From positions 1 to 43,684 of the forward strand of contig CAJQGZ010000023.1 of the NCBI GenBank assembly GCA_905478065.1: 43,684 nucleotides of DNA, written 5' to 3'. The stretch comes from an uncultured bacterium. GTDB taxonomy: Bacteria > Fidelibacterota > Marinisomatia > Marinisomatales > UBA1611. How positions within the stretch are numbered: position 1 is the first letter of the stretch; each line of letters begins with the position of its first letter. This document shows, in pieces, positions 25,061-34,065 of the stretch. The position numbers and the translations under genes are program-made. The notes beneath the pieces are model-generated. The model had not been told where the DNA came from, made no database searches, and was given only the letters and a program-made list of their open reading frames with translations.

Positions 25061-26890
25061 TTATTTTTTGAACTGTTTTTTATATAATCGGGTGTACAAT
25101 CCATCTTTTTTAAGCAAGTCGTCATGAGAACCGAGATCTACTATTTGGCCATCTTTCATCACAATAATAGTATCGGCATTCTCTACAGTAGTAAGCCTAT
25201 GAGCAATGACCAATACTGTTCTATCAACCAGAAGATTATCTATAGCTTTTTGAACTAAATATTCAGACTCAGTATCTAAAGAGGATGTAGCTTCATCTAA
25301 AATGAGTATAGAAGGATTTTTTAAAATAGCTCTAGCAATAGCAATTCGTTGCCTTTGACCACCAGAAAGCCTGACACCTTTTTCACCTATCATCGTTTCA
25401 AAACCATTAGGTTGCTCTAAAATAAAATCTAAGGCATTTGCATTTTTAGCAGCATTTTTTAATTGCTGGTCATTTACACTCCGGAGGCCATATTTAATAT
25501 TTCCACCAATGGTATCATTAAAAAGTATTGTCTCCTGAGAAACAATACCCATCATTTTTCGCAGAGCATTAATATCCAGATTTTTGATATCAATTCCATC
25601 AATTTCTATTTTACCATCAACAACGTCGTAAAACCTTGGTATCAAATCAGCGATAGTTGATTTACCTGCTCCACTAGCACCAACTAAAGCAGTAACTGTC
25701 CCTTTTTTCAAAGAAAAAGAAATATTTTCCAAAATATTTTCAGTTCCTTCATAATTAAAACCAACGTTTTTAAACGTAATCTGTTCATTCACATCATCGA
25801 TTTTCATTGCATTGGGTTTTGATACTATTGAAGGTTGCGTATCTAACACATCAAATACTCTATCAGCTGAAGCGAAGCCCTTTTGTAAATTAATACTCAC
25901 ATTACTCAGAGAGCGTATAGGCTGCAATACGCTAAAAAGGATTAAAATAAATCGAATAAAGTCTTCTGAACTCATATCATTAGATACCAGGACATCATGA
26001 CCACCAATCCAAAGAAGAATAACAGCAATGAAAGCGCCAATCATTTCGGTAATAGGAGATGAAATTAGACGGAGTTTCGCTTGCCTCAAATCTAGAGCAT
26101 AATGCCGGTCTTGTTCTTTCTCAAATCGATTAGTTTCAAATGCTTCCATAGCGAAAGACTTTACGATTCTAATTGAATTAAGATTTTCACTCATTATACC
26201 CATTATTCTTGCAATTTTTTCAGCGGTTCTTTTTGATCGCCTTCGGATACTCTTACCTATTATTACTACCACTACGCCTGTTAGAGGAACGATAACAATT
26301 GATAACAATGCTAGTTTAACATTGATTATAAATAGCAACGCTATAAAAACAATAATATTAATCGGCTCAACGAACAGTTTATGGAAACTAGTCCCAAATG
26401 CTACTCGCATATTTGAGACATCGTTAATAACAATAGATGAAAGCTCGCCCGTTTGCCTTTTATCAAAAAAAGATAATGACATGGATTGTAAATGAGCATA
26501 TAATTGAGCTCGTAACTTTTTGATAAGGTTAAACTGAATATATGTAAGAGCGATATTCTTTATATAAAGAAAAAAGTTTTTAATCAAAAATGAACCAATT
26601 AATGTGTAACACAAAACACGAAGAGATTCAATCGCGGTATCTCTAAGAATTAATTCATTTGTCCAGAATTTTAACTGTCCATTTAAACTGTCTTTTGATT
26701 CAGATAATAAAATTTGACTCTTGAGCAACTCATCAAAATCAGTTAAAATATTATTAAATAAAGTAGCTGTTAGCCACACAGATAGTCCATTGAATGCAAC
26801 ATAAATAAATGCTGATAATGAGGACATTACTAAAAATGGCCAATATCCAGAAACCAGGCTGTAAAGTCGTTTATAAATCGATTTATTCAT
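25061..26890 (-). CDS. MsbA-like ABC exporter (fused TMD-NBD)
   Basis: A 609-residue half-transporter that should dimerise. The membrane domain (about 15-335) has six hydrophobic segments and the ATPase domain follows from about 360. Walker A is GASGAGKST, the signature LSGGQRQRIAIARA, Walker B ILILDEATSSLD, and the H-loop is in IAHRLTTVE. MsbA-type exporters flip lipid A-core or other lipid-linked molecules. Being first in a run with two phosphotransferases, a GT9 and a nucleotidyltransferase, it probably flips the lipid-linked glycan they assemble. Drug-export function cannot be excluded from sequence. A 47-nt gap separates it from xth. Confidence 0.92.
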   Translation of the reverse strand: MNKSIYKRLYSLVSGYWPFLVMSSLSAFIYVAFNGLSVWLTATLFNNILTDFDELLKSQILLSESKDSLNGQLKFWTNELILRDTAIESLRVLCYTLIGSFLIKNFFLYIKNIALTYIQFNLIKKLRAQLYAHLQSMSLSFFDKRQTGELSSIVINDVSNMRVAFGTSFHKLFVEPINIIVFIALLFIINVKLALLSIVIVPLTGVVVVIIGKSIRRRSKRTAEKIARIMGIMSENLNSIRIVKSFAMEAFETNRFEKEQDRHYALDLRQAKLRLISSPITEMIGAFIAVILLWIGGHDVLVSNDMSSEDFIRFILILFSVLQPIRSLSNVSINLQKGFASADRVFDVLDTQPSIVSKPNAMKIDDVNEQITFKNVGFNYEGTENILENISFSLKKGTVTALVGASGAGKSTIADLIPRFYDVVDGKIEIDGIDIKNLDINALRKMMGIVSQETILFNDTIGGNIKYGLRSVNDQQLKNAAKNANALDFILEQPNGFETMIGEKGVRLSGGQRQRIAIARAILKNPSILILDEATSSLDTESEYLVQKAIDNLLVDRTVLVIAHRLTTVENADTIIVMKDGQIVDLGSHDDLLKKDGLYTRLYKKQFKK

Positions 26891-26937
26891 TAAGATTTAT
26901 TTAAATGAAATGAGTCATTCTATAGTTTAATTAATAA

Positions 26938-27705
26938 TTATAGATCAAGCTCTAGCGAAACAGGGCAATGGTCTGAGCCCATGACATCTTGGTGAATATC
27001 TGCATTTTTACATAAATCTGAAAAGTCAGAATTAACAAAAAAATAATCGATGCGCCAACCAACATTTCTTGCCCTTGCACCCATTCTGTATGACCACCAT
27101 GAATATTTCTCAGGCTCATTATTAAAAAGCCTGAAAGTATCCGTCCATCCATCATTCACATAATCATCTAGTTTTTCTCTCTCTATTGGCATAAAACCAG
27201 AAGTTTTTATATTTTCTTTCGGCCTTGCTAAATCAATTGGATAGTGAGCAGTATTCCAATCACCAGCAACAATCACATTACTACCAGATTCAACTTGCTC
27301 ATTTATTATCGGAAGTAAATCATCATAAAAATCCAATTTATACTTTAGCCGCGTTTCATCTTTTTGACCATTTGGAAAATAAATATTATATAATAAAAAA
27401 TCTTCATGCTCTGTTAATAAAACTCTGCCCTCGACATCATATTTATCAATACCAAGACCTTCCTGCACAAAAAGAGGTTCTTTCTTACTAAAAGTCGCGA
27501 CTCCGCTATAACCGCGCCTCTCACCTGAGTGCCATGATGCATGATAACCATGATCCGTTAATATTTCAGCAGTTAATTGATCGACATGGGCTTTTGTTTC
27601 TTGAATACACAAAACATCAGGAGCTTCATATTCTAACCATTGAAACAGGCCCTTTTTTGTAGCAGCCCTTACACCATTTACATTCCAAGAAAATAGTTTC
27701 ATCAT
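26938..27705 (-). CDS. xth: Exodeoxyribonuclease III / AP endonuclease
   Basis: A 255-residue DNA repair nuclease of the ExoIII/APE1 fold, cutting 5' of abasic sites and trimming 3' ends. Motifs in order: FSWNVNGVRAA near the N-terminus, IQETKAH with the metal-binding Glu, YSGVATFSKK, GDWNTAH and the terminal SDHCPVSLEL with the catalytic Asp-His. Length is normal. The ATG overlaps the end of the cyclase gene by 4 nt. Two adjacent Met codons make the start ambiguous by one residue. Confidence 0.96.
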   Translation of the reverse strand: MMKLFSWNVNGVRAATKKGLFQWLEYEAPDVLCIQETKAHVDQLTAEILTDHGYHASWHSGERRGYSGVATFSKKEPLFVQEGLGIDKYDVEGRVLLTEHEDFLLYNIYFPNGQKDETRLKYKLDFYDDLLPIINEQVESGSNVIVAGDWNTAHYPIDLARPKENIKTSGFMPIEREKLDDYVNDGWTDTFRLFNNEPEKYSWWSYRMGARARNVGWRIDYFFVNSDFSDLCKNADIHQDVMGSDHCPVSLELDL

Positions 27706-29411
27706 TTCTCTCTCTTATTTGATTTTAATTTTAAAATACTTTTTTTTAGATTATCTATAATAAGATCTACGTTTGTGATTTTACTCTCTTCAATATTTAA
27801 TAAAAAGCCTTCGTCTTCATAAAAAATATCAGTGTTACGATGTCCAGAAAGCACATCATTAACTTTATAAGTCTTTACAGGTTGCAACTTCCCTTTCACT
27901 TTTACTTCTTCAGAAGCAGTGCACTCAATTTCTTCTTTTATAATATTATAAGTACTATCGGATATTAATATAGTATTTGGTTTTGCAAGACCCTCCAATC
28001 TTGATGCTAAATTCACACCATTGCCAAGCACAGTGTAGTCCAACCTATCTTTCGAACCAAAGTTACCAACGGTGCAAATATCTGAATGAATCCCTATCCT
28101 GATTGAGAGATTATCTGATATGCCTTGAGATTCCCATTTTTTCTTTATTACACTTAACCTTGTTAACATTTCTAATGCCATTTTAACACATGAAACAGCA
28201 TCTATCTTAATACCTCTGGTATCGGGGTCACCAAAAAATATCATTATCGCATCACCAATATATTTATCTACAGTACCCCCATACTTCATTGCGATATCAG
28301 TCATTTCTGTTAAGTAATCAGCAATAAGATTAGTAAGCTGTTCAGGCTCTAATTTTTCAGTTAAAGATGTAAACCCTTTAATATCAGAGAAAAATATTGT
28401 GAGGTTTTTTCTCCTCGTATCTATTTTCACATCAAGCTCTCCAGTAAAAATTGAACTAAACACTTGAGGTGAAAAATATTTAGATAGCTTGCCGAGTATC
28501 ATTTCTTTTGCTCTAGACTCACTGATATCAGTAGAATACATAAGATAAAAATTAAATTGAGGGGTAAAAACGATATTAGAGGAAAATGTTTTGTCCCCTA
28601 CTTCATGCTCTATTTTTTTGATATGTGAAGTTTTAGAATTTTTAATTTTTGAAATAATCCACATATCAATGGATTGACCAGTCGACACACCCCATTCATC
28701 AATAATATATGAAGCCGCATCATTATAATATTCTAGAATGAAATCTTTATTAAATCGAAGGACTGGATTTGGGTTCTGGTCAGGAAACTTTCGGACTAAA
28801 TCCTCAGCAGTAACATCAGTACAATAAATTATTATAAAATCAAATTCTTTGATAGGCACTAAATGAATATCATAAATAGAATGTGCAAAATTGACGCGAC
28901 TGTTTTTAAATGATGAAGTTAAGGCAACTTCACCCACTAATGATAAGAGGTCCTCACTTACCAAACTGCCAATCTTTAATTTATGATGTTTGATAAATGG
29001 ATTTGAAGCCTCGTTATGATATATTAAATGCCCTTCATAATCAACCTGCATTACAGGATTAGGGTTTTGATCAGGGAATTTTGATATTATGCTCTTTGCC
29101 GTAATATCTTGAAAATAAATATTATAACTTTTTAATTCTTCAACGTATACTGATTTTACTAAGAATAATTTTTTGTCTGTACGAATCTCGAAACTACTTT
29201 CCGCCAGTTTTTGTTTAGACTTCTTAACATTATCAAAAAAACTTTTGGGGAATGACCTATCCTTTACTTGTTCCCAATATTGTATAATTTTTATTGCCGG
29301 ATTATTAAAATATAAAATATCACCTTTTTCAGATGAGCGCATAACGGGGTTAGGGTTTTGATCAGGAAATTTTTCGTATATTTTTGATATGTCGTTACTG
29401 TTTTTGATCAT
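27702..29411 (-). CDS. Class III adenylyl/guanylyl cyclase with three PAS-like repeats
   Basis: A 569-residue signalling enzyme. The first 300 residues are three tandem PAS-like units of about 97 residues, each opening with KFPDQNPNPV (14-23, 111-120, 208-217) and each ending in a strand like YFQDITA, IIYCTDVTA or LMYSTDIS. A short linker (SPQVFSSIFTGEL) leads to the catalytic domain (about 333-510): FFSDIKGFT and GDAIMIFFGDP carry the two metal-binding Asp, and DYTVLGNGVNLASRLE has Thr at the base-selecting position and the transition-state Asn/Arg. The Thr and the Lys of DKYIGD favour ATP, so cAMP is the more likely product. No membrane segment. The ligand of the PAS units is unknown. Confidence 0.92.
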   Translation of the reverse strand: MIKNSNDISKIYEKFPDQNPNPVMRSSEKGDILYFNNPAIKIIQYWEQVKDRSFPKSFFDNVKKSKQKLAESSFEIRTDKKLFLVKSVYVEELKSYNIYFQDITAKSIISKFPDQNPNPVMQVDYEGHLIYHNEASNPFIKHHKLKIGSLVSEDLLSLVGEVALTSSFKNSRVNFAHSIYDIHLVPIKEFDFIIIYCTDVTAEDLVRKFPDQNPNPVLRFNKDFILEYYNDAASYIIDEWGVSTGQSIDMWIISKIKNSKTSHIKKIEHEVGDKTFSSNIVFTPQFNFYLMYSTDISESRAKEMILGKLSKYFSPQVFSSIFTGELDVKIDTRRKNLTIFFSDIKGFTSLTEKLEPEQLTNLIADYLTEMTDIAMKYGGTVDKYIGDAIMIFFGDPDTRGIKIDAVSCVKMALEMLTRLSVIKKKWESQGISDNLSIRIGIHSDICTVGNFGSKDRLDYTVLGNGVNLASRLEGLAKPNTILISDSTYNIIKEEIECTASEEVKVKGKLQPVKTYKVNDVLSGHRNTDIFYEDEGFLLNIEESKITNVDLIIDNLKKSILKLKSNKREK

Positions 29412-29478
29412 TTTTTATATTAAAAGATTAAAATCTTTGATTGAATCTATTTAATCAACCATTAATGCTAAATATTAA

Positions 29479-29673
29479 ATGAAAAAAAGAAGATTTTTAT
29501 ATCATATTTTTAGTCCAAAATCTATAAAAATTCGAGCTGCCACTTTTACTTGGGTACTCTTTTGCTCTTGGTTCTGGACAGGGGACCCGATGAAATCTGC
29601 AGGTCTTTCATTATCCGTATTAATAGGGTCAATGCTGATACAAGGACTCTTTGAATGGCTGTATGATAATTAG
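29479..29673 (+). CDS. Small two-helix membrane protein, unknown
   Basis: A 64-residue frame on the strand opposite to all its neighbours. The product has a basic N-terminus (MKKRR) followed by two hydrophobic stretches, about 22-36 and 42-58, rich in Trp and Phe, so a small inner-membrane protein is likely. It resembles DUF2061-type proteins only loosely. Support for it being real: it fills a gap exactly, and a hairpin with a T run spans its stop codon. Function unknown. Confidence 0.6.
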   Translation: MKKRRFLYHIFSPKSIKIRAATFTWVLFCSWFWTGDPMKSAGLSLSVLIGSMLIQGLFEWLYDN

Positions 29674-29697
29674 AAAGCCTAACGTCTAATTATTTTT
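29667..29697 (+). terminator. Terminator hairpin between convergent genes
   Basis: TAATTAGA (29667-29674) pairs perfectly with TCTAATTA (29685-29692) across a 10-nt loop and is followed by five T. It spans the stop of the small plus-strand gene and the 3' end of the minus-strand lipoprotein gene. The T run favours use on the plus strand. Confidence 0.6.
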
Positions 29698-30785
29698 ACA
29701 ACTTTCCAGTCAGAAGCGATTGAACCAAACAAACCAAACCCGCCTTCTAGACCAACAGACCGCCCTTTTGTCGTAGGATAATTAAGAAGTGCATTTGAAT
29801 ACTCACCTGATTCCCCAACGACGAAATAATCATAATAATTATTATCCATTGATGTAAGTCGAAGAACGTAATCTTTTGCATTCTCTAGTTCACTTTGTTC
29901 TAAACAAATCCAGGGATCAATTGTCTGTTTATATTGTTCACCATCATCTAAATCTACCATAAAAGGGTCGAACTCTCCCCCACACCAGCCTGAACTAGTG
30001 CTATTTAACTCCGCGTACGTGCCTAACAATACTTGGCCTGATACGAGTGCTCTTCCAATTTCCTGATAATCATAGCTAATTTCAAAAGGCTCATTAACAA
30101 GGACTGTATCAATCAAATTACCCCTTTGATAAACCGAATTAATCTTTGTTCTGAGTGGCGTTTTAAGATTACCCGATATAGAATTATAACCAGGAGCTGT
30201 TATACTAAGACCATACTCCCTTCCAGGTTCTGGCTTAAAATAACCTGTAGTGTCAACATAAAAATTTAATCTTATATTATTCGTATCAAAAATAGTTGTA
30301 TCTAATTCTATAACATAACCATCAATATTTAGTGTCGTGTCAATATTTAATGAATCAATTCTAGTCAAATTCTCCATGAAATTAAATTCAAAACTTTGAC
30401 CTAAGTCATCGGTAATGTGTATAGAAGCATCTTTTATAATTGCAGCTGGTTCAAAAATGGAATCTACAACCCAATAACCGTTTTCATCTTCACACCAGCA
30501 GTTATCGCCTTCTTTATCTTCTTCGCTCGCGCAATCACAATAATATAATGTGTCAATTCTTGAAAACTTTTGTGAAATTTCGTTCAAATTAGTTGTTCTA
30601 TAAAGACCTATAAAACTTGAATAACCAGGGTCTAGGTTTAAGATACCGAAAACATTTAATACATGATCGTAGTCTGATTCTACTTCTTCCCATTGTCTAT
30701 TAATTCCAATACAACTTATCATGAGTAGTAAAAAAACCATTAAGCTCGATTGATATATTCGCTTAAAAGTCAAACTTAATTCCAA
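29679..30785 (-). CDS. DUF4249-type lipoprotein paired with TonB receptor
   Basis: A 368-residue exported lipoprotein with a hydrophobic N-terminus and lipobox LMISC. The layout (IIKDASIHITDDLGQSF, then EPGREYGLSITAPGYNSISG, then KTPLRTKI) follows the DUF4249 family, whose genes usually lie beside a TonB-dependent receptor gene in Bacteroidota-type genomes. A cysteine-rich loop near residues 79-92 (CDCASE...CWCED) is unusual and could bind metal or form disulfides. The gene begins 23 nt inside the receptor gene; a second Met at 30740 is an alternative start with less overlap. It probably works with the receptor in uptake of an unknown substrate. Confidence 0.8.
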   Translation of the reverse strand: MELSLTFKRIYQSSLMVFLLLMISCIGINRQWEEVESDYDHVLNVFGILNLDPGYSSFIGLYRTTNLNEISQKFSRIDTLYYCDCASEEDKEGDNCWCEDENGYWVVDSIFEPAAIIKDASIHITDDLGQSFEFNFMENLTRIDSLNIDTTLNIDGYVIELDTTIFDTNNIRLNFYVDTTGYFKPEPGREYGLSITAPGYNSISGNLKTPLRTKINSVYQRGNLIDTVLVNEPFEISYDYQEIGRALVSGQVLLGTYAELNSTSSGWCGGEFDPFMVDLDDGEQYKQTIDPWICLEQSELENAKDYVLRLTSMDNNYYDYFVVGESGEYSNALLNYPTTKGRSVGLEGGFGLFGSIASDWKVVKIIRR

Positions 30786-33228
30786 ATGTGATTATTAAAG
30801 GAAACATTGGAATAGCTCTGCGTTCCACTCCCGTACGATTACCAGTCAAAGGGTCAATTTTAGTTCTGTATGCATAACTAAGAATATTTAAATGTCTAGT
30901 TACATTCATAATTTGCCAATATGTATCATAGTTCACCCCAAATAAATTACCTTTTTTGCGCGTCATCCCAATATCTATTCTAAAATAATCATTATACCTT
31001 TCAGTGTTTTTATCACCAATAATATAACTATCAACAGGGTACCAATATGTATCACTATCAAGGCTTTGCTGCCAATCATAAACTCTACCCATTATTTTTG
31101 TATATGGATTCCCACTTGACATTGTTAACCCAAAGTTAGTTTGTATTTCAGGTGTTAAATCGTAGTTAGCAACAATATTAACGGTGTGCGTTCTATCAAA
31201 ATTAGGATGATGCCAACCGCTGGGTTCATTATAATAATTTGCTTCTGCGTAGGTATATCCTAACCATCCATTTATTTTACCCGAAGATTTTTTAAGTAGA
31301 AATTCAACCCCCCAGCTATTTCCTTTTGTATCCCAAAATTCATTTATAGTAGAGTCTGAAGTACCTTCTTCAATAGTATTCGGATTATCTTGCTTAACTG
31401 TTAGAAGATTATCAAATGATTTATTGTATAGCTCTAAACGATAAAATATATTTTTTGGAGACATGTATTCAATGCCGCTTATAAAATGTTGAGATACACT
31501 AGCATCTTTGTCTGCAGGAATCCCCATCCATAATTCAACAAGTCTAAGGTTTTCATCTTGGTTATTGGCAGTGGTTAGAAATTGATGATAAATACCCCAA
31601 TTTAATTTCAATGCTAAGTCTGAATTATAATGATACTTAATTCCTATTCTTGGGTCCATATAAATTTTATTGTGTAGATTATAATCTGTAGCTCTAAATC
31701 CTAATTGAAGTTTTAATTTGTCAGAATAACTAATCTTATCCTGCACATATAATGAAGTTTCGCGCGTTTTGTTTTTTAAATTTAATGGAGAAAAATTAAA
31801 AACCGTATCCTGTGTTTCAATACCGATGCCTATGCCTAAATCATAGCTAACATCTTTAAACTGGAAACCTCCAGTAATTTCATGACGATCATCAGCCTTC
31901 CAAGTGATTTCTGTTTCAATAGTATTATCATTTATTTTATCAAAAACACTATAATCAATATTTTGAAATACAGCAATTGCAGAATCTGAATAAGTATATG
32001 TATTCTTTTGATCGAAGCCTAAGTTAAAATTAAATCTATAGTAGCTATTAGAAATGAAGGTCTTGGATATAAGTTCTGGAGACATAATCCATCTCCATGT
32101 CAAGCCGTTAGTTTTGTTTCCCCATGGCCAATCTATACCAAATTGAAAATCCTGTTTAACATTAACATTTGAATCACTATAGTTGTCAGTTTCATCAAAG
32201 TCATAATATAATACATCATCGCCATAAAAACGTGAATAGGTCAGACGATGATTTGCATTGATGTCTAAATTCGCTTTTAATTGATAATCATAGAAGTAAT
32301 AAGGAAATTCGAAATAATTATTCGAGCCATCTTCATTTTTATTTAGAGGTATTTTTAATGCTTTAATTATTCTATCAAAATATGTTCTTCGCCCAGATAT
32401 CATCCAAGATCCTTTCATCCCTTTGTACTTTGGGACTGGGCCTTCCAATAAGATTTTACTGGAGATTAGAGAGATATTTGCCGCACCTTTAATTTCATTT
32501 ACATTACCTTCTCTGTTTATAATGTTTAAGATAGCGCCCATTCTTCCTCCATAGCGAGCAGGAAAACCACCAGCATGAAAATCCGCTTCCTTAATTGCAT
32601 CTGTATTAAAAGTAGAAAAAATACCTCCCAGGTGATATGGGTTGTAAATCGCTATTCCATCTAACATAATTAAATTTTGATCAGGAGTGCTACCTCTTAC
32701 ATATAACGCACTGGAAAAGTCACTTGACGCTTGTACTCCTGGCAACATCTGTAGAGTTCTAAAAACATCAGGTTCTATAAACGCGGGAGCTGAATTTATT
32801 TCTCTTAGATCTAATGATATTTGACTACTTTCAATAGCTCTTTCAAATTTTTGCCTTTCAGCAGTAACAATTACCTCTGAAGCCTTTATTGCCTCTTCTT
32901 TCAATCGAATATCTAACCTGAGAGAAGTTGAGTCATTAATTTCAATGTCTTCTTTAAAAATGCTGTAACCAATCATTGTAACATTTATTACATATTTCCC
33001 AGGTGGGATATCTGATAATACAAAATATCCATCTCTGGTGGTCGCTGCCCCTAATACAGTATTACTTAAAAAAACATTCGCGTAAGAAATTGGTTCCCCG
33101 GAAGAAGATTCTCTGACAAACCCGTTGACGGATTGAGAAAATAAATTACTATACGTGGAGATTATTATAATTAGTCCATAAAAAATAATTTGTCGACTAG
33201 AACCATGTTTTAAGAAATGAACTATCAT
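30763..33228 (-). CDS. TonB-dependent outer-membrane receptor
   Basis: An 821-residue outer-membrane transporter. A signal peptide (about 10-32, ends FSQS) is followed by a carboxypeptidase-regulatory-like beta-sandwich (about 33-115: GFVRESSSGEPISYANVFL). Next come the plug domain (about 140-240, with MLPGVQASSDFSSALYVRG and ILNIINREG) and a C-terminal barrel ending in TFGIKFDF. The terminal Phe is the usual outer-membrane signal. No SusD partner is present; the partner is the DUF4249-type lipoprotein. The gene overlaps the methyltransferase gene by 4 nt and is downstream of a BtuF-like gene, so a corrinoid or metal chelate is a possible substrate, though this is not shown. Confidence 0.92.
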   Translation of the reverse strand: MIVHFLKHGSSRQIIFYGLIIIISTYSNLFSQSVNGFVRESSSGEPISYANVFLSNTVLGAATTRDGYFVLSDIPPGKYVINVTMIGYSIFKEDIEINDSTSLRLDIRLKEEAIKASEVIVTAERQKFERAIESSQISLDLREINSAPAFIEPDVFRTLQMLPGVQASSDFSSALYVRGSTPDQNLIMLDGIAIYNPYHLGGIFSTFNTDAIKEADFHAGGFPARYGGRMGAILNIINREGNVNEIKGAANISLISSKILLEGPVPKYKGMKGSWMISGRRTYFDRIIKALKIPLNKNEDGSNNYFEFPYYFYDYQLKANLDINANHRLTYSRFYGDDVLYYDFDETDNYSDSNVNVKQDFQFGIDWPWGNKTNGLTWRWIMSPELISKTFISNSYYRFNFNLGFDQKNTYTYSDSAIAVFQNIDYSVFDKINDNTIETEITWKADDRHEITGGFQFKDVSYDLGIGIGIETQDTVFNFSPLNLKNKTRETSLYVQDKISYSDKLKLQLGFRATDYNLHNKIYMDPRIGIKYHYNSDLALKLNWGIYHQFLTTANNQDENLRLVELWMGIPADKDASVSQHFISGIEYMSPKNIFYRLELYNKSFDNLLTVKQDNPNTIEEGTSDSTINEFWDTKGNSWGVEFLLKKSSGKINGWLGYTYAEANYYNEPSGWHHPNFDRTHTVNIVANYDLTPEIQTNFGLTMSSGNPYTKIMGRVYDWQQSLDSDTYWYPVDSYIIGDKNTERYNDYFRIDIGMTRKKGNLFGVNYDTYWQIMNVTRHLNILSYAYRTKIDPLTGNRTGVERRAIPMFPLIITFGIKFDF

Positions 33229-34061
33229 AGTTTATAAACTAAAATTCTATATGTTTTTAGTTTGTTAAACATTTCTCCTGTCATATTTCCTGAAAAATAA
33301 ATTCGATTTAATCTTCTTATCTTTTTATCAAAATACCAATTTAAGATTTTCATCCCTCTTGGATAGTGACTGCCTAAATACTTTGAAGAAAGTTCACGAA
33401 TTGGGTTTGCCACCTCTTCGACTATTTTATTAATTAAATCAAAAGTTCGAGCTGTTTCTTTTGTAATATCAATATCAAGAGAATTAAGAAAAGAATGGTT
33501 GCTTAAGTGTTCTAGAAAAACTTTCCAATCATGCCCTCCGCCTAGTGGCTTTGTACCAGTGCCAGGCTGCCGAAAAAAGTCACAAATTAAAAGATATCCA
33601 TTTTCATTTACTAATCCCGGGATTTTATTAAGCGCTTTTTCAATATTTACATATTGAAAACTTTCACTAAAAAGAATTAGGTCAAACGATTTTTTAACTT
33701 CTAAATTTTCAAAAGTATTTCTATGAACTTTAACACTTGATTTAAGTTTTTTTTCAATGGCTTCTGATAGATAATCACTTGGGGAAACACACTCTACCTC
33801 ATAGCCTCTATTAACTAATTTTTTTGCTAGTCCACCAGAGCCACTTCCAACATCAAGGATAGTTTGAACGCCGTCTGGAATTGAATCTATTATTTTTGCG
33901 GAGTGGTAATCTTGAGATTTTTTAAGATTATCTATAGATATTTCCAAATCATCAGGCCAAAAACCAAAATGTAGATGTTCAGTCTTAAAAAAGAACTTGC
34001 TTAAAACTAGCCCGATCTCTAAACCTACTTCTTTTGAAGATATTTTTTTTTCTATGCCCAT
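33225..34061 (-). CDS. SAM-dependent methyltransferase
   Basis: A 278-residue class I methyltransferase. Motif I is TILDVGSGSGGLAKKL (near residues 66-81), the following acidic/aromatic loop is VECVSPSDY, and LILFSESFQYV is the motif IV-like strand. The C-terminal 100 residues are basic and helical. It resembles sterol/tocopherol or ubiquinone-type small-molecule methyltransferases; the acceptor cannot be named. It sits between the BtuF-like gene (4-nt gap) and the TonB receptor (ATGA overlap), an unusual place for such an enzyme. Confidence 0.88.
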   Translation of the reverse strand: MGIEKKISSKEVGLEIGLVLSKFFFKTEHLHFGFWPDDLEISIDNLKKSQDYHSAKIIDSIPDGVQTILDVGSGSGGLAKKLVNRGYEVECVSPSDYLSEAIEKKLKSSVKVHRNTFENLEVKKSFDLILFSESFQYVNIEKALNKIPGLVNENGYLLICDFFRQPGTGTKPLGGGHDWKVFLEHLSNHSFLNSLDIDITKETARTFDLINKIVEEVANPIRELSSKYLGSHYPRGMKILNWYFDKKIRRLNRIYFSGNMTGEMFNKLKTYRILVYKL

Positions 34062-34065
34062 ATAA

